Assembly (NCBI GenBank): GCA_052318935.1
Contig: JBQRKO010000005.1
Length of the DNA stretch: 64,000 nt
From: Niallia sp052318935
Lineage (GTDB): Bacteria; Bacillota; Bacilli; Bacillales; Cytobacillaceae
Strand: one strand, 5' to 3'
Shown: positions 7,968 to 16,584 of the stretch, in pieces
Layout of the letters: each line of letters starts with the position of its first letter
Position numbering within the stretch: the stretch's first letter is position 1
The notes under the pieces: model-generated
What the model saw: the letters and a program-made list of their open reading frames with translations, nothing else
Database searches by the model: none
What the model was told of the DNA's origin: nothing
Made by a program: the position numbers and the translations under genes

Positions 7968-7994
7968 ATGTTGGAAGGAAGGAGTGGGATGTAG
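7968..7994 (+). other. Eight-codon mini-ORF in the transporter leader
   Basis: A strong AAGGGGGG site precedes ATG 7968, which opens a frame of only eight codons before TAG. It could be a leader peptide or the remnant of a lost first gene of the operon. There is no evidence that it is expressed. Confidence 0.25.
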
Positions 7995-8111
7995 TTAAAA
8001 GCAGTATAAAGTAAATATCATCTATATGAAGAAGTGATTAACTGATAAAAAAATGACATGCAACACTACTGTAAGATTGATGAATATTGAAAATAAAAAA
8101 TAGGTGATATA

Positions 8112-9140
8112 GTGAACAAATCCAGCAGCAGAAACAATTTTACTATTATGAGCATCCTTGTATTATTAACAATAATAGTATTTTTTAGTTCATTTATTGT
8201 AGGGCGGTATTCGGTGCCATTAGATCAGTTGCTTCATATTTTTTATGCTAAATTATTTCATCTTCCTCAGACTTGGCCTGATATAACTGAAACAGTAGTA
8301 TTTAATGTCCGATTTCCAAGAATTGTAGCAGCCATGATCGTTGGTGCTGTTTTAGCAGTGGCGGGATCGGCCTATCAAGGATTATTTAGAAATCCAATGG
8401 TGTCGCCGGATATTTTAGGTGCATCTGCCGGTGCTGGTTTTGGTGCTGCAATTGGTATCTTGTATTCCTTTCATACGATAGGAATACAATTATCATCTTT
8501 TCTATTTGGATTAGGTGCAGTGGCACTAACATATTTGCTTAGTCACTTTGTTGACAGCAAAGAAAACGAAGTGCTTATTCTAGTCATTACCGGTATGGTT
8601 GTTTCTACCCTTTTTTCATCTTTTATTTCGATTATTAAATACGTAGCGGATCCTTATAGTAAACTCCCAGCAGTCACATTTTGGCTAATGGGCGGGCTTG
8701 GATCGATTACGAATAAAGACCTGCTATTTGTATCGATTCCCATTTTTATTGGGGTTGTTCCTTTATTGCTTTTGAGATGGAAACTAAACATACTCTCTTT
8801 TGGAGAAGAGGAAGCAAAATCACTGGGGATTAATACAACATTGATTCGAATCATTATCATTACTTGCTCCACACTTATTACTGCAGCTGCTGTCTCCATT
8901 AGTGGAATTATTGGCTGGATAGGACTTATCATACCTCATTTAACAAGATTAATTGTTGGTCCTAATTACAAAGTGCTGTTGCCAGCCTGTCTGCTTATTG
9001 GAAGTTCCTTTTTATTACTGGTTGATAATATCGCTCGAAGCTTATTTTCTATGGAAATACCTCTTGGAATCGTGACATCCATCATAGGTGCTCCTTTTTT
9101 TATTCTTATACTGATAAATGGAAAGAAGAAGATATTATGA
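8112..9140 (+). CDS. FecCD-family iron/siderophore ABC transporter permease
   Basis: Inner-membrane permease of a type II ABC importer (BtuC/FecD fold) for ferric siderophores, heme or cobalamin-like cargo. 342 residues with about nine or ten hydrophobic helices. Family signatures are RFPRIVAAMIVGAVLAVAGS, FRNPMVSPDILGASAGAG and the late SGIIGWIGLIIPHLTR loop that contacts the ATPase. Start is GTG 8112 with a weak GGTG site. It overlaps the ATPase gene by 4 bases (ATGA), indicating translational coupling. Cargo is inferred as iron because of family and candidate Fur sites; cobalamin is possible. Confidence 0.92.
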   Translation: MNKSSSRNNFTIMSILVLLTIIVFFSSFIVGRYSVPLDQLLHIFYAKLFHLPQTWPDITETVVFNVRFPRIVAAMIVGAVLAVAGSAYQGLFRNPMVSPDILGASAGAGFGAAIGILYSFHTIGIQLSSFLFGLGAVALTYLLSHFVDSKENEVLILVITGMVVSTLFSSFISIIKYVADPYSKLPAVTFWLMGGLGSITNKDLLFVSIPIFIGVVPLLLLRWKLNILSFGEEEAKSLGINTTLIRIIIITCSTLITAAAVSISGIIGWIGLIIPHLTRLIVGPNYKVLLPACLLIGSSFLLLVDNIARSLFSMEIPLGIVTSIIGAPFFILILINGKKKIL

Positions 9141-9919
9141 TATTAGAAATTAACAAAGCGGCTTGTGGTTATGGAAAGCATCCAGTTATAAAAGATATTT
9201 CTTTACAGATTAAATCAGGAGAAATATTGAGCTTGCTCGGTCCGAATGGAGTTGGGAAAACGACGTTTTTTAAAACAATTCTTGGATTTTTAAAATTACA
9301 AAGTGGAGAGATTTTATTAGATGGTGAAAATATAAAGAATTGGTCCAGAAAACGCTTAGCTCAAGCGGTAGGGTACGTACCTCAAGCTCATAATGTCCCA
9401 TTTCCGTTCACTGTTCTTGATGTAGTGACGATGGGGAGAACTGCTCATCTAGGTCCATTTTCCTCCCCTTCTTCATCTGATGTAGAAATTGCGGAAGAAA
9501 TGATAGAAGCATTGCAAATTTCCTTCTTGCGAAATAAGATCTACTCGAAAATTAGCGGAGGTGAAAGGCAACTAGTTCTTATTGCGAGAGCTTTAACGCA
9601 GCAGCCAGGCATTCTTATCATGGACGAGCCTACATCAAATTTGGATTTTGGCAATCAAATCAGAGTGCTTCAACAAATTAAACGGCTTTCTGAGCAAGGA
9701 TTAGCTGTCATTATGACAACCCATTTTCCTGACCATGCTTTTCTTTGTTCTACAAAAGCTGCATTATTACAGAAAAACAGGGAATTTATTATTGGCAAAG
9801 TAGATGATGTTGTAACAGAAGAAAATTTAAAATCTGCGTATGGAATCAATGTGGGAATTATGATGAAGGAAACAGAAGAAGAGGAAACAATCAAAACCGT
9901 TGTTCCATTGTTAAATTAA
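9137..9919 (+). CDS. Iron/siderophore ABC transporter ATP-binding protein
   Basis: Cytoplasmic ATPase of the importer, 260 residues. Walker A is GPNGVGKTT (35-43), the signature reads ISGGERQ (about 140), Walker B ILIMDEPT (about 163) and the switch His is in MTTHFPDH. Fits the FepC/BtuD class. Coupled to the permease by overlapping start and stop. A repeat element of about 210 bp separates it from the binding-protein gene, unusual inside an operon. Confidence 0.93.
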   Translation: MILEINKAACGYGKHPVIKDISLQIKSGEILSLLGPNGVGKTTFFKTILGFLKLQSGEILLDGENIKNWSRKRLAQAVGYVPQAHNVPFPFTVLDVVTMGRTAHLGPFSSPSSSDVEIAEEMIEALQISFLRNKIYSKISGGERQLVLIARALTQQPGILIMDEPTSNLDFGNQIRVLQQIKRLSEQGLAVIMTTHFPDHAFLCSTKAALLQKNREFIIGKVDDVVTEENLKSAYGINVGIMMKETEEEETIKTVVPLLN

Positions 9920-9926
9920 TTGTAAA

Positions 9927-10135
9927 GGCTGTTTTCTCAAAGTTAGTTGTTTTTTACGTAAAATAATGAGAGAAGAAGTACTCAGCAGACTGAATACACG
10001 TAGACTCCTGTGGGAATGCGAGAAAGACGAGACTTAAGTAGAGCGTATGCGACGAGGAGGCTTGGCGCTCGCCCACGGAAAGCGAAGTGTATTCAGGCTG
10101 CGCGTTTAAAAGTAACAATCTATACGAAAACAGTC
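9927..10135 (+). repeat. Interspersed structured repeat, family A copy 1
   Basis: About 209 bp bounded by GGCTGTTTTC and GAAAACAGTC. Inside are the arm pair CTGAATACAC / GTGTATTCAG around the GC-rich core shared with other copies. In this copy the right half of the innermost hairpin (CCCACAGGAG elsewhere) is degraded to a TTAAGTAGAG-like sequence. It lies between the ATPase and binding-protein genes. Confidence 0.9.
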
Positions 10136-10162
10136 ATTTTAAAAAAATGGGGGTATTCACAA

Positions 10163-11248
10163 TTGAATAAATGGATGAATTATTTGAAAAAAAGTGTATT
10201 TATATTAATAAGTATTGCCGTATTGGCTGGTTGCAGCAATCAAAGCTCTACAACTAGCCAAAAATCTCCTCAAGAAGATAAACCTGAAAAAATCACCATT
10301 AAAGATGCAAATGGTAAAGAAGTGGAAGTGCCAACAAACATTGAAAAGATAGCGGATGCTTGGCCTGCACATAATGAGGTGCTTTCTATGTTAGGGGCTG
10401 GAAATAAAATTGTGTCTACTGTTCATACAAAGGAAAGTCGCCCTTGGTTATATAAAGTAACTCCTCAATTGAACAATGCTAAAACAGTTTTTAAAGCAAA
10501 TGCAGAAGCAAATATAGAGGAAATGCTAACAACAAGTCCAGATATCTTTTTTACATCCTCAACGGATAAAAACGCTGAAAAAATATCTAGCCTAGGAATC
10601 CCAACTGTACAATTAAATTTTACTGATTTTGCAGGATTGAAAAATTGCTTTCAATTAACAGGAGAGATTTTGGGAAAAGATGCAGAACAAAAGGCGGAGA
10701 AATTTAATGCCTATTTAGATGATAAAATTAAAATGGTAAAGGATGTTACTTCTCAGATTCCATCAGATCAAAAGTTAAAAGTATTACATTTTAATAATGG
10801 GAAGCTTATACTTGTAGACGGAAGCAATACGATTATTGATGCTTGGGTCAATGCCGCTGGAGGAGTAAATGCCGCTGCCGACATTGATGGCAATATGAAA
10901 GAAGTAACTATGGAACAAATCTTACAATGGAATCCAGATGTCATTATTTTAGGTGCAAATGCTAAAAATTTGAAACAAACTTTTGAAAAAGATCCTGATT
11001 GGCCAAAAGTAAATGCAGTAAAACAAGGGAAAGTATTTCAAAACCCTGATGGAGCATTTTTGTGGGATCGTTACGGTGCAGAAGTAGCGCTGCAAATTCA
11101 GTGGGCTGCAAAGCTATTAAATCCAGACAAATTTGCGGATTTGGATATGGTAAAAGAAACAAAGTATTTTTATAAAAACTTCCTAAATTATGAGCTGACA
11201 GATGATGAAGCAAACAGAATTATCAGCGGAAATCCACCCGCAAACTAA
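10163..11248 (+). CDS. Iron/siderophore ABC transporter substrate-binding lipoprotein
   Basis: Periplasmic-binding-protein-like lipoprotein (PF01497-type fold) that captures the cargo outside the membrane. From TTG 10163 the protein is 361 residues with a signal peptide ending LAGC (Cys24). The mature part has the usual opening (KITIKDANGKEVEVP, then residues IEKIA) and the WNPDVIIL motif before the C-terminal lobe. TTG 10163 is chosen because GGGGG lies nine bases upstream; ATG 10175 is the alternative. The longer open frame into the upstream repeat is not credible. Probably cotranscribed with permease and ATPase through the repeat. Confidence 0.9.
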   Translation: MNKWMNYLKKSVFILISIAVLAGCSNQSSTTSQKSPQEDKPEKITIKDANGKEVEVPTNIEKIADAWPAHNEVLSMLGAGNKIVSTVHTKESRPWLYKVTPQLNNAKTVFKANAEANIEEMLTTSPDIFFTSSTDKNAEKISSLGIPTVQLNFTDFAGLKNCFQLTGEILGKDAEQKAEKFNAYLDDKIKMVKDVTSQIPSDQKLKVLHFNNGKLILVDGSNTIIDAWVNAAGGVNAAADIDGNMKEVTMEQILQWNPDVIILGANAKNLKQTFEKDPDWPKVNAVKQGKVFQNPDGAFLWDRYGAEVALQIQWAAKLLNPDKFADLDMVKETKYFYKNFLNYELTDDEANRIISGNPPAN

Positions 11249-11280
11249 GAATATGAAATACGGATATATAACAATGAAGT

Positions 11281-11302
11281 GATAGCTGGTGCTATCTCTT
11301 TT
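11281..11302 (+). terminator. Terminator after the binding-protein gene
   Basis: GATAGC and GCTATC form a 6-bp stem around a TGGT loop, followed by TCTTTT. Short but well placed. Confidence 0.6.
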
Positions 11303-11354
11303 CATTATGTAATAATTGTTATATTTATTTTTTGAAGTTAAATTATTGTCGTTA

Positions 11355-11418
11355 ACTCCTGGTGATAAACTGGTAAAATATAAAAATAGTTATTGTATAT
11401 TGATCGATTACCAGGAGT
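11355..11418 (+). promoter_or_regulatory. Inverted repeat that includes the kinase gene's ribosome binding site
   Basis: ACTCCTGGTGAT (11355-11366) pairs with ATTACCAGGAGT (11407-11418) over 12 bp with one G-U. The right arm contains the AGGAG that serves ATG 11426. If transcribed from upstream of the left arm, the hairpin would hide the ribosome binding site; alternatively it is a DNA operator. No clear promoter position was found. Confidence 0.55.
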
Positions 11419-11425
11419 GAAATGA

Positions 11426-14400
11426 ATGAAGAAAATAGTTGCAATATTTGCCGTTTTAGTTTGCTATACAGTTCTTTTTTTTCTGATTGAATTTATAAAC
11501 AATAAATTTGAAACGAAGGCGCCAATAGCGAATAATGGAGTTATCAACTTAGAAAATTGGGATTTTATATACGGTGGGAATGTCCCATTAAACGGAGAAT
11601 GGGAATTTTATAAGAATAAACTATTATCTCCAGAGGAAATTCACGCATATCAAGGAAGTAAACCAATGTACATAAAGACCCCAAGTAATTTGATGAACAT
11701 TCGTTTTACAAATAAAGAAACAGGGGTAAAAAAAGGAACTTATCGATTAGTGATTCACACCAATGAAAAAGACCAAATCTTTGGAATTAAAGTAACTTCT
11801 ATTCATATGTCAAACAGTATTTATGTAAATGGTAAGTTGATTGGGAGCAGCGGTGTTCCATCAGATTACAAAAGCTATGAGCCGCAAAATAAACCGTATG
11901 TTAGCTATTTTCCAATAGAAAAAGGAAAAAATGAAATTATCGTTCAGTTTGCTAATTTTCATTTTAAACCAAGCGCAGGAATCGTGAAGCCGATCTATTT
12001 TGGAGAGCAGAAGCAAATATCGAGATTGAGAGATCTTTCTATTGTGAATGATTGGTTGATGATTACGGCTTTTTTTATGATGGGATTATACTTTTTTGGT
12101 TATTATCGACAAAGAAAAAGAGATATTCATTTATTATATTTTTCCGTATTTTGTCTTATGCTAGCAATCAATATATCCACAGCCACCGGAGATAGAGTTA
12201 TTTATATGATATTTCCTAATATGTCTTATTTTGTGCTGATTTGGCTTCAAGGCTTTTCTACTGTACTGACGAGTGTGACATTTGTTCTTTATCTTTTCTC
12301 TGCCTATAAATCGTTAGTGTTAAAATGGATTGTTATCCTTTTCGTAACCCTCGGGGGATTACTATTAATACTTGATTTATTATGGATTGGGCATGTATCC
12401 AAAAACTTGGTCATTTCTCATTCTATCATGGCTCTCTCCGCTTTAATTTATGCAACATATATTTTAACATTAGCTGTGATGAATAAAATGGAGGGGAGTA
12501 TGTATCTCATCATTGGTGTATTGTCTATGGGCATATATATCATTACAACGACGATTAATGGATATGGTTCTGTTCCTATATTATCCTTTTTTTCGCTAAC
12601 ATCTATCGTATTTTTGCTAATGATTTCTTTACTGATGTCGCTACATTTTTCGAATGCTTTTATTGAAATTGAGTCCTTATCAAAGAAATTACTAAAAATC
12701 GATCAATTGAAGGATGAGTTCATTGCGAAAACATCACATGAATTTAAAACACCGTTAAACGGAATCATTAATATATGTCAAACGATACTGAAAGATCAAG
12801 GGAAAATACTTTCGAGTAAGCAGCGAGAGAAAGTTACACTGATTACGCAAATAACCTTTCGATTAGCCGATCTTGTGAAAGATATACTCGATTTATCTAA
12901 AATGAAACAAGGGATGCTTCAAGTCAATCCAATGCCAACAGATGTTCGTCCAATTGTTACTGTTGAAATTGCGATACTTGCCTTGATGGCAGAGAAAAAA
13001 CAGTTGCAAATCGTCAATCAAGTTCCAACTAATTTACCTAATGTGTTAGTTGATGAAAATCGATTGAGACAAATAGTAAATAATCTATTAGAGAATGCCA
13101 TTAAATATACTGATCAAGGAAGCGTTACGATTTCAGCTGCGCAAGAGAACGACATAATGAAGATAACAGTAGAGGATACAGGGATTGGCATTCCACAATC
13201 AGAATTTGAAACTATTTTTCATGCTTTTCAACAACAAGAATCAAAAGGACAGGACGGTGCAGGATTAGGGTTAAGCATTGTGAAGCAACTAGTGGAGTTG
13301 CAGGGAGGAGAAATATGGGTAGAGTCGGTAGTAGGAGAGGGATCTGCTTTTCACTTTACATTACCAATCGCCGAAATGAATGTACCGATTATTTCGCTTC
13401 AAGCAAGCGAGGCAGTGCCAGCAACAAAAAGCCCTCCTATTTTGATAAATACACCTTATCGTTTAGTCGATAAAAATGCACCAACAATTCTTATCGTCGA
13501 TGACAATATAGAAAATTTAAAGATTCTGATCGATATGATTGAATCTATTCCATACAACGTAATTGCGGTGAAGAACGGAGAAGAGGCATTACAAGAAATT
13601 GCAGCTAATCCACATATTGATTTAGTTATTTTAGATTTAATGATGCCAGGAATGACAGGTGATGAAGTATGTATGAAAATCCGTGAAATGTATAGCTTAA
13701 TAGAGCTGCCGGTGTTGATAGTGACGGCAGCGCTTATTGATTCTGATAAACATTTTGCTTTTCAAGTCGGTGCAAATGATGTTCTGCAAAAGCCGTTTAA
13801 TTATTCGGAATTTGAAGCAAGGATACAAAGTTTAATTATGATGAAAGATGCCACAAGCCAAGCGATTAAGTTAGAAACAGCTTTTTTGCAATCACAAATA
13901 AAACCGCACTTTTTATATAATGTTTTAAATTCTATAATGGCTTTAAGCTATATAGATGTAGAAAAATCGCGTGAAACAATTGGTCACTTTGCCAGTTATT
14001 TAAGGGGAAGTTTTGATTTTTACAATACATCCAACCTCACGTCTTTTGAAAGAGAAATGTCCATCGTCACATCTTACGTACAAATAGAAAAGACTCGATT
14101 TCAAGAAAGAATTCAAGTGGAGATAGATGTGGAACCTTATCTTGATTTTTCCTTGCCGCCTTTAATGATTCAGCCACTTGTTGAAAATGCGATTCAGCAT
14201 GGCATTGAAAAGAAATCAGAAGGTGGGTGGGTGAAGCTCACCGTAAGAAAAGAACTGGATGGTTATATGATCAAAGTCGAAGATAATGGAGTAGGAATGT
14301 CCGAGGAACAATTAAAAGCCGTAATGGCAAAAGAGAGTAATAGAAGTGTCGGGTTAAAAAATATTAATTATCGGCTTCAACATTTTTATGGGGCAGAACT

Positions 14401-14509
14401 GCAGATTGAAAGTGAACTAAATAAAGGAACAACGATAACGATGATGATTAACCAAGTATTTTTACCGAAAAGTAATAAAAAAATAGGTAGCAAAAACTTA
14501 TTTAAATAA
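11426..14509 (+). CDS. Hybrid sensor kinase: 7TM receptor, HisKA kinase, REC, second LytS-type kinase
   Basis: 1027 residues. Order: N-terminal anchor helix (5-24); extracellular jelly-roll-like domain (about 40-200; GEWEFYKNKLL and VNGKLIGSSG are typical of the 7TMR-DISM sensor group); seven hydrophobic helices (about 205-410); HisKA with His438 in TSHEFKTPLNG; HATPase (DENRLRQIVNNLLENAIKYT, DTGIGIP, GAGLGLSI); receiver domain with Asp737 in ILDLMMPGMTG; then a second His_kinase domain with His828 in QIKPHFLYNVLNS and its own HATPase (QPLVENAIQHG, VGLKNINYR). Starts six bases after AGGAGTG. It lies 19 bases before a response regulator and surely partners it. The ligand is unknown; the adjacent iron operon is only a positional hint. 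Confidence 0.93.
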   Translation: MKKIVAIFAVLVCYTVLFFLIEFINNKFETKAPIANNGVINLENWDFIYGGNVPLNGEWEFYKNKLLSPEEIHAYQGSKPMYIKTPSNLMNIRFTNKETGVKKGTYRLVIHTNEKDQIFGIKVTSIHMSNSIYVNGKLIGSSGVPSDYKSYEPQNKPYVSYFPIEKGKNEIIVQFANFHFKPSAGIVKPIYFGEQKQISRLRDLSIVNDWLMITAFFMMGLYFFGYYRQRKRDIHLLYFSVFCLMLAINISTATGDRVIYMIFPNMSYFVLIWLQGFSTVLTSVTFVLYLFSAYKSLVLKWIVILFVTLGGLLLILDLLWIGHVSKNLVISHSIMALSALIYATYILTLAVMNKMEGSMYLIIGVLSMGIYIITTTINGYGSVPILSFFSLTSIVFLLMISLLMSLHFSNAFIEIESLSKKLLKIDQLKDEFIAKTSHEFKTPLNGIINICQTILKDQGKILSSKQREKVTLITQITFRLADLVKDILDLSKMKQGMLQVNPMPTDVRPIVTVEIAILALMAEKKQLQIVNQVPTNLPNVLVDENRLRQIVNNLLENAIKYTDQGSVTISAAQENDIMKITVEDTGIGIPQSEFETIFHAFQQQESKGQDGAGLGLSIVKQLVELQGGEIWVESVVGEGSAFHFTLPIAEMNVPIISLQASEAVPATKSPPILINTPYRLVDKNAPTILIVDDNIENLKILIDMIESIPYNVIAVKNGEEALQEIAANPHIDLVILDLMMPGMTGDEVCMKIREMYSLIELPVLIVTAALIDSDKHFAFQVGANDVLQKPFNYSEFEARIQSLIMMKDATSQAIKLETAFLQSQIKPHFLYNVLNSIMALSYIDVEKSRETIGHFASYLRGSFDFYNTSNLTSFEREMSIVTSYVQIEKTRFQERIQVEIDVEPYLDFSLPPLMIQPLVENAIQHGIEKKSEGGWVKLTVRKELDGYMIKVEDNGVGMSEEQLKAVMAKESNRSVGLKNINYRLQHFYGAELQIESELNKGTTITMMINQVFLPKSNKKIGSKNLFK

Positions 14510-14528
14510 TAAGGAAAGGAGGAGGCAG

Positions 14529-15602
14529 ATGGAAGCGGTTATCATTGATGATGAGCGACTATCAACTTTTTTATTACAAAAAATGTTAGCGGAGTTTAAT
14601 TGTTTCACAAAAATTTCAACATTTGAAAATGGGGAAGATGTACTTAACTTTATACGAGCAAATCATGTCGATGTTGCTTTTGTTGATATTGAAATGCCGG
14701 GAATAAGTGGTGTGAATCTAGCGGTAGAAATGCGGCGAATACATAAAAGTATTAAAATTATTTTTATTACTGCACACACGAACTATGCTGTTCAAGCATT
14801 TGAAATAGAGGCGCTTGATTATGTTGTTAAACCATTTACCCCTGAAAGAATTGAAAATACAGTGAAGCGAATTGCAGGAGGTCTATCAGTTCATCGCGAG
14901 CAAGGCGAAAAGAAGCAAATGCTTCATTGTTTAGGAGAGTTGAGGGTAACGAAGCAACATGGAAATTCACCTATTTTATTAAATAAGTGGCGTACAAAAA
15001 AAGCAAAAGCATTATTTTGTTATTTTATTCATAACCGAAATCAAACGATACATAAAGATGTGTTAATTGAGCTGTTTTGGAATGATGTTTCATTGGAAAA
15101 AGCACATACGAATCTTCACACGACGATTTATCAAATTCGTAAAATGATTCAATCCTATGCTATCCCCTTTGAAATCGTGCGTGTAGGGGATGGCTATCGT
15201 TCAGAAATGAAAAATATCGTGCTAGATATGGATATATTTGAAGAGAAGATAAGGCAATTGCCAGAATTAACAAGCGAAACATTAACAGCATATGAATCGG
15301 TTATAGCTCTGTACGAAAATGATTATTTTTACGATAGTTATTATGCATGGGCTGAGAGTGAGAGAGTCCGGCTGCAAAGTATATGGATGAGATTTGCTTT
15401 TTCTCTCATTGCTTTTTACATAGAAATGAATCGTTACGAGCAGGTCATTAATCTTTGTTTTCTTATTCAGAAAATAGACCCATTAGAAGAGAAGTCATAT
15501 ATCAGTTTAATAGAGATATATAGTAAAACCGGAAATACAGCAGGAGCAAAGAAACAAATAGAGAAATTACATGCAATTCAAGAAGAAATAAATTTGCCTT
15601 AA
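14529..15602 (+). CDS. Response regulator with REC, winged-helix and BTAD domains (SARP-like)
   Basis: 357 residues: receiver domain (1-118) with phospho-acceptor Asp53 in FVDIEMPG, conserved TAHTNYAVQAF and KPF; an OmpR-type winged helix (about 135-225); and a bacterial transcriptional activation domain (about 230-350) with helical TPR-like repeats. The winged helix-BTAD pairing is known from Streptomyces SARP activators; with a receiver in front it is found in some Firmicutes two-component regulators. An AGGAGGAGG site precedes ATG 14529, 19 bases after the kinase gene. Probably activated by the hybrid kinase. Target genes are not evident. Confidence 0.9.
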   Translation: MEAVIIDDERLSTFLLQKMLAEFNCFTKISTFENGEDVLNFIRANHVDVAFVDIEMPGISGVNLAVEMRRIHKSIKIIFITAHTNYAVQAFEIEALDYVVKPFTPERIENTVKRIAGGLSVHREQGEKKQMLHCLGELRVTKQHGNSPILLNKWRTKKAKALFCYFIHNRNQTIHKDVLIELFWNDVSLEKAHTNLHTTIYQIRKMIQSYAIPFEIVRVGDGYRSEMKNIVLDMDIFEEKIRQLPELTSETLTAYESVIALYENDYFYDSYYAWAESERVRLQSIWMRFAFSLIAFYIEMNRYEQVINLCFLIQKIDPLEEKSYISLIEIYSKTGNTAGAKKQIEKLHAIQEEINLP

Positions 15603-15708
15603 AATCAGTGATGGGGTCATTGTTGATTAATTAGTCAATACCAATCGGGTCTTATCAGGTAATGCATTAAAATAAATTAAACTTGTTAGTACAGCAAATA
15701 GATTTGTG

Positions 15709-15757
15709 AGCTATGCTCTTTATTTCATGGCAGTGGAATAAAGGGCATAGCTTTTTT
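15709..15757 (+). terminator. Terminator after the two-component operon
   Basis: AGCTATGCTCTTTATT pairs with AATAAAGGGCATAGCT, followed by a TTTTTT run. Confidence 0.88.
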
Positions 15758-15797
15758 GTTAAAAGATAAGAAAGCATAAAATTTCGAACCTAGTTTA

Positions 15798-15920
15798 GTG
15801 TCTAGCTCCGGCGCCTAGCCCCTGTGAAAGATAACCTCTTGCCTCTAAAAGTAAAAAACACTTTTTGAGTCAAGAGAACATTTTTCTTCGGGGCTGAGCA
15901 AGGCGCCTGCGCATTTCTTA
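15798..15920 (+). repeat. Interspersed structured repeat, family B copy 1
   Basis: About 120 bp: GTGTCTAGCTCC, then GGCGCCTAGCCCC, an internal AAGATAACCTCTTG / CAAGAGAACATTTTTCTT pair, and GGGGCTGAGCAAGGCGCC closing the outer stem. Nearly identical to the copy at 27565-27686. Sequences of this type are scattered in many Bacillus genomes (recollection). Confidence 0.88.
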
Positions 15921-16328
15921 TTGAAAACCTAAAAGTGTTCAGAATTTGTTCAGAGCAGTTTTATACAATGATAAAAAATTAATTCAACATATATTTAATC
16001 GGGATTTTTTTATTTTCTTGTTTTGCTTTTTTTCATTCATCAGTCAGAGTGCAGACTTTTTCTATACCGACACAAATTACAGATCATTTGTTAATAGATG
16101 TAAGTTATTCGATCAGAATGGTAATAATTTAATGGAAATGCTAATAAACCAAGTAAAGAGTCACCTGAGTTAATGAAATAAAAAGTTACACGGTAGACAA
16201 AGTTAGCATCATTCACGGTTGCAGATTTTAAACAAGGACACTATCGATTTGTGGAAAAAAAGGCAATGAAAAATTATGGCTGATTCAAATGTATGCTTTT
16301 TTCTATTCTTAAGTTGATCTTTTTACAT
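15921..16328. other. Gene-free interval, possibly a decayed gene
   Basis: One frame is open at 15946-16173 but lacks a ribosome binding site and reads as low-complexity hydrophobic sequence. Short protein-like stretches occur in different frames between 16040 and 16170, as expected of a gene with several frameshifts. No family is recognised. Confidence 0.3.
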
Positions 16329-16536
16329 GGCTCTTTTCTCAATGTTTGTTGTTTTTTACATAAAAAAATTGGAGAAGAGTACTTAGCAGCCTGCATACAC
16401 GTAGACTCCTGTGGGAATGCGAGAAAGACGAGACCCCACAGGAGCGTATGCGACGAGGAGGCTTGACGCTCGCCCGCGGAAAGCGAAGGGTATGTAGGCT
16501 GCGAGTTTAAAAGCAACAATCTATACAAAAACAGCC
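16329..16536 (+). repeat. Interspersed structured repeat, family A copy 2
   Basis: About 208 bp from GGCTCTTTTC to AAAACAGCC. The arms read CTGCATAC and GTATGTAG: relative to the CTGAATAC/GTATTCAG of other copies, the A-T pair has become a C-G pair on both sides, a compensatory change. The core hairpin CTCCTGTGGG / CCCACAGGAG is intact. It ends 48 bases before the LysM gene start. Confidence 0.9.
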
Positions 16537-16584
16537 TTTTATAAAGTGATTTTGGTATATCGCAATTAAATGGAGGATTTAATC

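Noticed and set aside
10010..10162. Open frame extending the substrate-binding protein upstream into the repeat
   Set aside because: It is read entirely from a family A repeat, and a proper ribosome site and lipoprotein signal start at 10163.
15946..16173. 75-codon frame as a gene
   Set aside because: No ribosome site, Phe-rich AT-driven composition, and protein-like pieces lie in other frames as well.
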